From positions 26,199,537 through 26,263,536 of the forward strand of contig OY986971.1 of assembly GCA_963920575.1 (NCBI GenBank): a stretch of DNA of 64,000 nt. Reading direction: 5' to 3'. Positions 55,126 to 64,000 of this stretch are shown piece by piece. The translations under genes and the position numbers were made by a program. Below the pieces are notes generated by a model. The model worked only from the letters and a program-made list of their open reading frames with translations, searched no databases and was not told the DNA's origin. Each line of letters opens with the position of its first letter. Within the stretch, counting starts at the first letter, position 1. Origin of the DNA: Narthecium ossifragum. Lineage: Eukaryota; Streptophyta; Magnoliopsida; Dioscoreales; Nartheciaceae.

Positions 55126-56652
55126 TGGCACATTTCCAAATATTCATCCGATAAATATAAGGATTCATGAGAAACGGATTCATGAGAAACAAATAAGTAT
55201 TCATATCATGGAGAAGCCCAATCTTTGGTTAACGGGAAAGCCCAATCTTTGTTTCTTCTTTTTCTCAGTTTAGTAGTGATGTCATCATCAGCTTGTCCTC
55301 CGATCCTTATACTCATGGTTTTTCTGAGTTAGTATTGCTATGAAATTTATTCTGTCTTCTTCTTCTTTTTTTATTTTACTTCTTCGTTCTTAGAGGAGTA
55401 TTCATCATTTATAGAGATGTGACTGGCCCAGTTTAAAAAAAGCCATGCTCCAAAGACATGGCCTGAGAATCTACAACAACTCAGATGACGCGCTCACCAA
55501 GCACAAGAAGAGAGGCACTGCACAAAAGGGTTGAGGGATGAAAAATGTGACGATAAATAAACATGGTTTGGACTCGACACCCTGCCGACCCCCGCTGGAT
55601 TTGGAAGAGGTTGAGGGCGATATTTGGCGTCGGAGTGAATTAGGGGGGTGCCGCAGGTGGTCGCGGCTTCGCCGAGAAAGGAGAAAAGGGGATGCGGAGA
55701 GGGGGGGGGTCTGCCAGGATTAATGGAGGACGAGCGGCGTGATGGCGGTGGCATTCGACTTTCTCTTTCCATCCGGATCTCTCTCCCTCTCCCACACTTT
55801 TGATGCCGCCCCTCCGCCGGAACACTGTTGTCGGTGTGGTTGTGTTGGCGTCCGGCTCCCACGTTTCCGTTGACACCCTCCGTCGGAACACCACCGTCAG
55901 GGGTGGTCAAGGAGAGATGGAGGCAGCTCGGCTGAAGAGCGGTGGTGGTAAGGGGTATTCGCTTTTTTTCATGTATTAAGTGGGCTTAATAGACTAGGTA
56001 TGGTGTGGCTACCCTATCCTCATGCTTATTATTTTATTCCTATTTCATTTACCGTTATTATTCTATTTTTTTTTCTATTTTTATTAAATAACCTCACTTT
56101 TCCTATTCTAAAATCCCGTTTAACACCAGAATAACCTATCCTCACGACAAAAGTCAACGACGGAGGTCCGCGGCAGGAGACTCGGTTGGTCTTGCGAAAC
56201 GGGCGGAGTTTTCTAGTTGCTAGTTGCTACGACTTTGGAGTCAAGTCTTGCGAGACGTGCAGACCACCGAAGCTCGAGAGGAAGAAGGGCAACTCGTATC
56301 AGAAGATCTATTGGGAAGCAGTGAAGCTTGAAGTTGAGGAGGTACTCTTTCTTTTCATCCCCAGGACCCTATAAATGGGCTGGCACAATACTCTGTTGCT
56401 GCTATGTGTAAAAGTCTGGGTTCTCCCCTGTTTTGGTGACGGGACTCTGGTTCTCCACAACGACCACCTCCAATGTGTCTGTCTACCTTCAGTTAGGAAG
56501 TTGATGTTGCTTTTTGGTTCTTTGTAGTTGTAGACTTGTTGTCGTAGTTTTGGTTTACTGCTTTATCTTGTCACAAAACAAAAAAAGGGATAAAGAAGCC
56601 TTGATTTGCTGCAGAGTTGGGATTGTCGGAGGTGTTTGTTGGGGAGGGGAGG
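55126..56652. other. Intergenic region upstream of CUL3 copy 1
   Basis: No gene is recognised. The frames at 55494-55910 and 55640-55894 (minus) are Pro/Arg-rich without domains. The last 100 bp before 56653 resemble the leader of CUL3 copy 2 (GCCGGAGGTGTT-type words), so they are probably its 5' untranslated region. Confidence 0.4.
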
Positions 56653-58920
56653 ATGAGCGGATGGGAGAAGAAGAGGACCTTCAAGATCGAGGACTTCGCC
56701 TTCAAGCAGGTCGATCCCAAGTTCGCCGACGAGACCTGGAAGGTCCTCGAGCTCGCGATCCATGAGATCTACAGCCAGAACACCAGCAGTCTCAACTTCG
56801 CGGAACTCTATAGGTGATCGATCACCTGTCTTTTCCCCGATTTTTTTATTTTCTTTTCTTCTCTTTTGGGACCAGAATCAGAGCAAGTTTTCCAGGTAGA
56901 TGGGTTTGGAAAATTACGTGTGGATGTGTTAGTTGGAATATAGTGCTGGAATTCCTAGAAACTTTGAGTTGATTCTGTGTACGTGAGTTGATTCACAACT
57001 AGGTAGTGATGAGAGAAGAAAGAAGTGCTTGAATATAACAAGCTTACATCAATAGTAACGTTTTCTAAGTGAGATTTGAATCCATGACCAAGAGGTCAGG
57101 GTCACGCAAAAGTATATATCTGGCACTAGAGACAGCAACGTGACGGGCCTAAACTACTCTAGGAAGGAAAGAAAGCCACTCTTTACATCAACTCCCAATG
57201 GGCTTTTTATCTTTACATCCTTTGGTCTATTATTCGCTGTTTTGATGATGATTGAAGGAAACTCCCGAATAGATGGTTGCTAGAACTTTCTAGTGGTCGT
57301 AGATAAGAAATTGGATGCTGTTTTAGTTGAAAGTTGGGGGCTTTTTGTCACAAGCCATTATTCCTATTGCGAATACACAATGGATGCGTTTGATTCCTTT
57401 TCCTAAGACAATGACGTTTCTTGGCATGAATCAATACACTTGACTAGACTGCCATCATGTTTTGCTTGTTATAATGCCCTTCTTGTTTTGTGTTTATGGG
57501 TATTTTTGTTTCTGAAAGATGTCCCGGCAATCTAACTTCAGCTTGCCATTTACTCATCATTTCTATGAATAGATAAAAATCCATGCATGAGTTGTTTGCC
57601 TCCTCCTCTTTTGTCTTGGTTTGTGATAGTTTAAGCTTTTCATGTGGATGCAGGAATTCCTACAACATGGTGCTGCACAAATATGGCGACAGGTTGTACT
57701 CCGGTCTTGTTGAGAGTATGACATGGCACCTAAAAGAGATATCAAAGACAATAGAGGCTGCTCAGGGAGGTTTATTTCTAGAGGAGCTAAACAGGAAATG
57801 GGGAGATCACAACAAGGCATTGCAGATGATACGAGATATATTAATGTACATGGATAGAACCTATGTGCCCAGCTTTCGTCTGACGCCGGTTCATGAGCTT
57901 GGCCTAAATCTGTGGAGGGATAACATCATCCATTCTGGAAAAATTCAGACCAGGTTACTTAGCACTCTCCTTGACCTCATACACAGAGAACGGACAGGTG
58001 AAGTTATAAATCGGGGATTGATGAGGAATATAACAAAAATGTTAATGGATCTGGGATTGTCCGTGTATCAAGAAGATTTCGAGAAGCCTTTCCTGGAGGT
58101 ATCAGCTAGCTTTTATAGTGGCGAGTCCCAGCAGTACATTGAATGCTGCGATTGTGGTGAGTACCTAAGGAAAGCGGAGAGGAGACTTAATGAAGAGATA
58201 GAGAGGGTTTCACACTACTTAGATGCCAATACTGAGGAAAAATTAAGTTTGGTCGTGGAGAGGGAGATGATTGCAAACCACATGCAAAGATTGGTTCACA
58301 TGGAGAACTCTGGCCTCGTCAATATGCTTGTAGATGACAAGTACGATGACTTGAGTAGAATGTACACCTTGTTCCGCCGAGTTCCAGAAGGAGTTTCAAT
58401 GATAAGGGATGTGATGTCCTCTCACCTCCGAGAGACTGGAAAACAGTTAGTTACAGATCTGGAGAGAATGAAGGATCCTGTAGATTTTGTTCAACGTCTG
58501 CTTGATGCCAAGGATAAATACGACAAGATTATAAGCAGCTCATTCACGAATGACAAGAATTTCCAAAATGCACTAAACTCTTCATTTGAGTACTTTATTA
58601 ATCTGAACAATAGATCTCCAGAGTTCATATCCTTGTATGTGAATGACAAGCTCCGTAAAGGCCCGAAAGGGGTTAGCGAAGAGGATGTCGAGATTGTCCT
58701 AGATAAGGTAATGGTGTTGTTCCGTTACTTGCAAGAGAAGGATGTCTTTGAGAAATATTTCAGGCAACAACTGGCAAAACGGCTCCTTTCTGGCGAGACA
58801 GTCTCATATGATGCAGAGAGGATCATGATAGCAAAGCTTAAAACCGAGTGTGGGGATGAGTTTACATCTAAAATGGAGGCCCTGTTTACTGATACCAAGA
58901 CATCCCATGATGCAATGTAA
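56653..58920 (+). CDS. CUL3: Truncated CUL3-like gene (copy 1), N-terminal cullin repeats only
   Basis: Two exons, 56653-56813 and 57654-58920, encode 475 residues. Full plant cullin 3 proteins have about 730. The N-terminal cullin repeats that bind BTB adaptors are present (NSYNMVLHKYGDRLYSG, RDILMYMDRTYVP, LNLWRDNIIHSGKIQTRLL, ANHMQRLVHMENSGL). The frame stops at TAA 58918, where copy 2 has CAA within HDTMQGFYATQ; a base is also missing just after it. Homology fades after about 58970. The RBX1-binding domain and the neddylation lysine region are therefore missing, so it cannot form a normal CRL3 ubiquitin ligase. Conserved positions near the end are also altered (KYFRQQLAKRLL for KYYKQHLAKRLL). 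It is either a pseudogene or a short adaptor-binding decoy. Confidence 0.85.
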
Positions 58921-59496
58921 GGTTCTATACTACCCAATCTTCTGATGTTGGAAGAACTTGAAAAGGGGACAAAGCCGACCGGCAATTGTATCATTACCCT
59001 GCCTGAACTTTACTACAATTATGTAATATCGAGCCTTGACTGCTCTTTCGCGTGCAGCTGGCACACAATTTTTTCTATCCACAGTTTGTAGATATTATCA
59101 TATTGAAGTCCAAAATCTATGAGACCCTTTATGTTTGAGTTTCTCTATGTTATCACATTGTTGATTTCTGTTTCGAATGCTTGGTTCAGTTGATAGGTAT
59201 GGGCCGTATGGCTATTGTAGCTTCTTCGTCGCTCATTTCTGGGGAGACTAGTTGATTAAGGATGTTATCAAGTTATAAACATGGCTATTTTGGTTGTAAT
59301 TTGTGCTATGTGGTCATGGATATCTACTACTGTCTAAAATGTGTTCCTGTTCTTGTTTCCGAGAATTATTAAGAGAAAAAGAAAGCTAGAAAGGAATCAA
59401 AGGATGCACGTTACTGGGAGTCTCCACTAATCTGAATATTAAGGCGGTTTTGTTTATAAAAAAGGAAATTATTAGCAGTGGAAGCTCTCCAATCAA

Positions 59497-59568
59497 TATC
59501 AGAGCCAGGTTTCGATCCTGGGACCTGTGGGTTATGGGCCCACCACGCTTCCGCTGCGCCACTCTGAT
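59497..59568 (-). tRNA. tRNA-iMet(CAU): Initiator tRNA-Met (CAU)
   Basis: The minus strand reads a complete 72-nt cloverleaf: acceptor ATCAGAG pairing with CTCTGAT, D arm TGGCGCAGCGG, anticodon loop in GGGCCCATAACCC with anticodon CAT, and T arm AGGATCGAAACCT. There is no intron, and the 3' CCA is not encoded, as expected in eukaryotes. The match to plant cytosolic initiator tRNA-Met is close. It lies in the spacer between the two CUL3 copies. Confidence 0.97.
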
Positions 59569-59938
59569 TTGTTGTGAGAACCCTGTAGTTAAAGTATTAT
59601 GTAGAAGGATTACGTATCAGGTCCTCGGTAGACTACCAATCCGACGGCCTTGATGGTCCCATCTTCGAATCGGTGGACCCGCGGGATCTCTCCTCTTCTT
59701 TCAGATAATAGACAAGGAACCCCTTCCAATCCGGAGAAATTAATCCTTTCCCCCAATCGTGCACCAAAACCCCATTCGCCCAGCAAACCAACCAGCAGGA
59801 GGAAAGAGGGGAGACGAGGGAGACGAAGACAACTATCTCGTCTCGACTCCGACGATCTCCGGAAACCCTAATCCTAGCGCTAGGAGGGGAAGGGATCGGA
59901 TTGGAGCCTGCCGGAGGTGTTTTGTCAGTGCGGGGACG

Positions 59939-62900
59939 ATGAGCGGGCCGAGGAAGAGGAACTTCAAGATCGAGGCCTTCAAGCATCGGGTGGAGGTCGA
60001 TCCCAAGTACGCCGATAAGACATGGAAGGTCCTCGAGCACGCGATCCATGAGATCTACAACCACAACGCTAGCGGCCTCAGCTTCGAGGAACTCTACAGG
60101 TGGTGATCACCTGTTTTTTTCCCCTGAATTCTTGAATTCCCTTTTTTTTTGTTGAACAGAGTCCCGAGTAGTTCGCTAATTTTGGTGATTTTATATCGTG
60201 GAAGATGGGTTTTTATCTTTACTCCTTTGGTCTGTTATCCGCTGTTTTGATGATCATCAAGGAAACCCCGAATGTCCGGTTGCTGGAACTTTTTAGTGGT
60301 TGAAGATGGGAAACTCGTATAGGAATTTAGATGCTGTTTTAGTGAAACTAGTGGGCTTGTTGGAAATATCAGCTTGTAGCGATCCGCTTGTTCGTATTAG
60401 AAATAGACTACTTGGGGTTTGTGGGATACGGTCGTGTTTTGTCATGTTTGTTGTGATTCTTTACCATCAAATGGCATATTGTTTGCGACCTTTAGTTCTG
60501 TTTCTAGTTTCTTCATGGGATAAGGTCGTGTTTTGCCATAGTTGTTGTCTGGTATAGTCGTTCTCTCTTTGTGATTTCTCGGGTGGTTTAATAAGCAAAG
60601 GAAGTGGATTATTTGGTGAAATATGGGTTGTGACATGCGCTTGGTAGGATATGAAATTATAGCAGCATGGACAAGATAACATTCTTGCTCTTGATAGGAA
60701 CGAGTAATGGATTATAAGATGTCAAATGTGTCTGAAGTATGAACCTTTTATAGTTTGAATTATTCTGGTTCTTGAAATGTTGTTTAATGTTTGTCGTTGT
60801 TAAGTGCAAGCTGGACACTCTTCAACCCCAACCCTAACACTCCCATGTTGAATCCATCATGGGCAGGAAGTCCCCTTTCTTATTTGCTTTCATTCAAAGA
60901 GCAGCCATTGATTGGATATGGATCATCTTGATCGGGTACATGTCTTAGTATGTTTGTGATTGGATTTTCAAAATCCACTTTTCATGGTTGGCTGGGCTTA
61001 TTTATTTTAGGTACCGATGGTTTTTATATTTGCTGGAGGATGTGATCTTGGTAAGTTATTCCATATTGTGCTTTAGTGTTGGCACTGAAGCTAAGGAAAC
61101 TTGTTTCTTTATGTCTTTTTCCCTTGAATTTATACATGCTACCTCAGATTCTGGAAACTTCTGGGTGGAAATATTTCAAGTTGAGATGGTGTACTAACCC
61201 ACAACATTCTCATAGGATCATGTATTACTGTTTTGATGGCTTGGGCACTTGAATATTGTGATGCTACTTATAATTACTTTCTGATCTAGACATAATTTCT
61301 TTAGTTCAATGCATAAAGATTACCAGTTTCCAGTCAATTTTAATTAGCATGTTATAGATGCAGGCTTCTCCGTGTATTCTATGCTGGCCATTTTTACACA
61401 CTAGATTTGGCATAGAGGGACAAAAGAGCACAATGTCTACATATGAATCAAATGGTTTGGTGCATTGCCTTGTTATTCTTGCAGAAATTAAACTTTTCAT
61501 GGTGATTGTTTATCAGGAATTGTGATTTTCTGGTGTAGTTATCATCTTTCCCGAAAAGTACGTAGCATTCGTTATTCGATAGTGCATTCAAATTGCAAAT
61601 TTTGGTGCATTATACGTTGTTTCATTCTTACTCATGGGAACTTTTAGGACTTTCGAACCTTTTACCCATCTTATGAATTAGTTCAAGATCTCATTTAGTG
61701 TTTTTTTTTTGTTTTCTTACACAATAAACGTCATGGGGTTGGTTATGTTAGTATCTTATAGTCAGAAGTAGTGGGGTCAATCAAATTGTGTTGATAAAGG
61801 TGCTCATGAACCAACTGGAACACCCGAGGGTTGGTGCATAAAAACAATATTCGCTTACATGTTTGGTAATCTATGTGATTTCTACACTCAGAAGACTTTC
61901 AGTGACAACTTTCCCCAGTAAAAGTGATAATGTTACAAAATTTCTATGCGAATAGTGGATTGTTATTGCTCTTATAAGATGAGAATTGGCATTATAAATT
62001 TCTTAATGCAGTGTTTCATAATTGCTCATGGTTTGAAACATGGGGGAAATTCTGTTGTTGTATTAGATAATGGTGTCCGTTTCAAATCCTAAAATTTTGG
62101 TACTGGAATTATCTACATGCACTCAGATTTTCAAGTTGACAAAAGGAAAGAAACAGTCATCTAATCTGATGAAATGAATTACCTGTTCTGAGGTTGTTGT
62201 TTTAAAGATGTTTTTCTTGTATGTGGTTACTTGTATCAGTTCCTGAACTGATATATTATTGTTTTGATTTGTACTGCATCATCAAATGCGATTTCTCATG
62301 CTAAGATGATTTGGTTTCTTGGCATGAACACACTGATGACTATCATCATATTCTTGCTTGTTACAGTATCCTTTGTGTTTGTGGGTAATTTTATTGCTGA
62401 TTGATGCGATCCATCTATGTCCATGTCCTGGCAATCTAAGCTCAGCTCGCCACACATGAGTTGTTCGCCTCCTCTTCTGTCCTGGTTTCTGATTGTTTAA
62501 GCTTTTTATGTGGATGCAGGAATGCCTATAACATGGTGCTGCACAAATATGGCGACAAGTTGTACTCCGGTCTTGTTGAGAGTATGACATGGCACCTAAA
62601 AGAGATATCAAAGACAATAGAGGCTGCTCAGGGAGGTTTATTTCTAGAGGAGCTAAACAGAAAATGGGGAGATCACAACAAGGCATTGCAGATGATACGA
62701 GATATATTAATGTACATGGATAGAACCTATGTGCCCATCTCTCGTCTGACACCGGTTCATGAGCTTGGCCTAAATCTGTGGAGGGATAACATCATCCATT
62801 CTGGCAAAATTCAGACCAGGTTACTGAGCACTCTCCTTGACCTCATACACAGAGAACGGACAGGTGAAGTTATAAATCGGGGATTGATGAGGAATATAAC

Positions 62901-64000
62901 AAAAATGTTAATGGATCTGGGATTGTCCGTGTATCAAGAAGATTTCGAGAAGCCTTTCCTGGAGGTATCAGCTAGCTTTTATAGTGGCGAGTCCCAGCAG
63001 TACATTGAATGCTGTGATTGTGGTGAGTACCTAAGGAAAGCTGAGAGGAGACTTAATGAAGAGATAGAGAGGGTTTCACACTATTTGGATGCCAAAACCG
63101 AGGCAAAAATAACTTTTGTTGTGGAGAGGGAGATGATTGCAAACCACATGCAAAGATTGGTTCACATGGAGAACTCTGGCCTCGTCAATATGCTTGTAGA
63201 TGACAAGTACGATGATTTGAGTAGAATGTACACCTTGTTCCGCCGAGTTCCAGAAGGACTTTCAATGATAAGGGATGTGATGACCTCTCACCTACGAGAG
63301 ACTGGAAAACAGTTAGTTACAGATCTGGAGAGAATGAAGGATCCTGTAGATTTTGTTCAACGTCTGCTTGATGCCAAGGATAAATATGACAAAATTATAA
63401 GCAGCTCATTCACGAATGACAAGAATTTCCAAAATGCACTAAACTCTTCATTTGAGTACTTTATTAATCTGAACAATAGATCTCCTGAATTCATTTCCTT
63501 ATATGTTGATGACAAACTCCGTAAAGGTCTGAAGGGGGTGAGCGAAGAAGATGTCGAGATTGTCCTAGATAAGGTAATGATGTTGTTCCGTTACTTGCAA
63601 GAGAAGGATGTCTTTGAGAAATATTACAAGCAACACCTGGCGAAACGGCTTCTTTCTGGCAAGACAGTCTCAGATGATGCAGAGAGGAGTATGATAGTGA
63701 AGCTCAAGACAGAGTGTGGATACCAGTTTACATCTAAATTGGAGGGCATGTTTACTGATATGAAGACATCCCATGATACCATGCAAGGGTTCTATGCTAC
63801 CCAATCTTCTGACACTGGAGACAGCCCTACCCTAGCTGTCCAGGTTCTGACAACTGGTTCTTGGCCTACTCAGCCTAGTGCCACATGTAACCTCCCAGCT
63901 GAAATTCTAGGTCTGTGCGAGAAGTTTAGAGCATACTATCTTGGAACTCACACTGGGAGGAGATTGACATGGCAGACAAACATGGGCACTGCTGATTTGA
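59939..64000 (+). CDS. CUL3: Cullin 3 (copy 2), 3' end outside window
   Basis: Scaffold subunit of CRL3 ubiquitin ligases, which join BTB-domain substrate adaptors to RBX1 and the E2 enzyme. Exon 1 is 59939-60099 (MSGPRKRNFKIEAFKHRVEV, VDPKYADKTWKVLEHAIHEI). After a 2.4-kb intron, exon 2 runs from 62520 through the window end without a stop. The two-exon plan matches Arabidopsis CUL3A/B. Visible landmarks are NAYNMVLHKYGDKLYSG, GLMRNITKMLMDLG, FLEVSASFYSGESQQYIE, KYYKQHLAKRLLSGKTVSDD, ECGYQFTSKLEGMFTDMKTS, VLTTGSWPTQPSATCNLP and YLGTHTGRRLTWQTNMGTAD. It has no lesion within the window; the neddylation site would lie beyond position 64000. It is the likely functional copy. Confidence 0.95.

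Overview
The window is nuclear DNA from a flowering plant. The evidence is introns with GT-AG borders, an AP2-like gene family, a DYW-class pentatricopeptide repeat gene, a class I TCP gene, a PYE/IRO3-type bHLH gene, MOG1, CUL3, an initiator-Met tRNA gene and many plant transposable elements. The abundance of Tourist-like elements with GTTTGG termini hints at a monocot, but I cannot name the species. There is one assembly gap (200 N, 38801-39000).

Layout. Positions 1-12322 hold three intact or nearly intact double-AP2 transcription factor genes in direct tandem on the + strand (1-2540, cut by the window edge; 3683-6550; 10190-12322). All share one eight-exon structure that includes a 9-nt micro-exon. 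A fourth, 5'-truncated and mutated copy lies at 19702-21580, beyond two unrelated genes: a PYE-like bHLH gene (minus, 13397-16008) and an intronless DYW PPR gene (plus, 17138-19603). These two diverge from a shared intergenic promoter. Positions 21600-29660 are almost entirely transposons, including a LINE split by a solo LTR that has a perfect target duplication. A conserved 11-exon gene for a membrane-anchored protein with two HxTx-like motifs (probable 2H-phosphoesterase fold) runs on the minus strand at 29662-33388. A class I TCP gene (minus, 36794-37930) has GA-microsatellite-rich upstream DNA that runs into the gap. Positions 39000-51900 hold no convincing host gene. They contain a dead 4.5-kb LINE and a 1.2-kb PIF/Harbinger-like element. 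MOG1 (minus, 51907-53463) is followed by a degenerate hAT element with a perfect 8-bp target duplication. The window ends with a CUL3 tandem pair (56653-58920 truncated by a nonsense change; 59939 to beyond 64000 intact as far as seen), with tRNA-iMet(CAU) between the two.

The host genes do not form one pathway. Two local gene families (AP2-like and CUL3) show birth, decay and mosaic divergence, and the rest of the sequence is largely a record of nested transposition. I did not find a wholly new biological system. The most informative items are the AP2 cluster with an altered first DNA-binding domain and conserved micro-exons, the truncated mosaic CUL3 copy, and several transposon insertions dated relative to each other by intact target duplications. 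Exon borders were deduced by eye from splice consensus, reading frame and comparison between paralogues.
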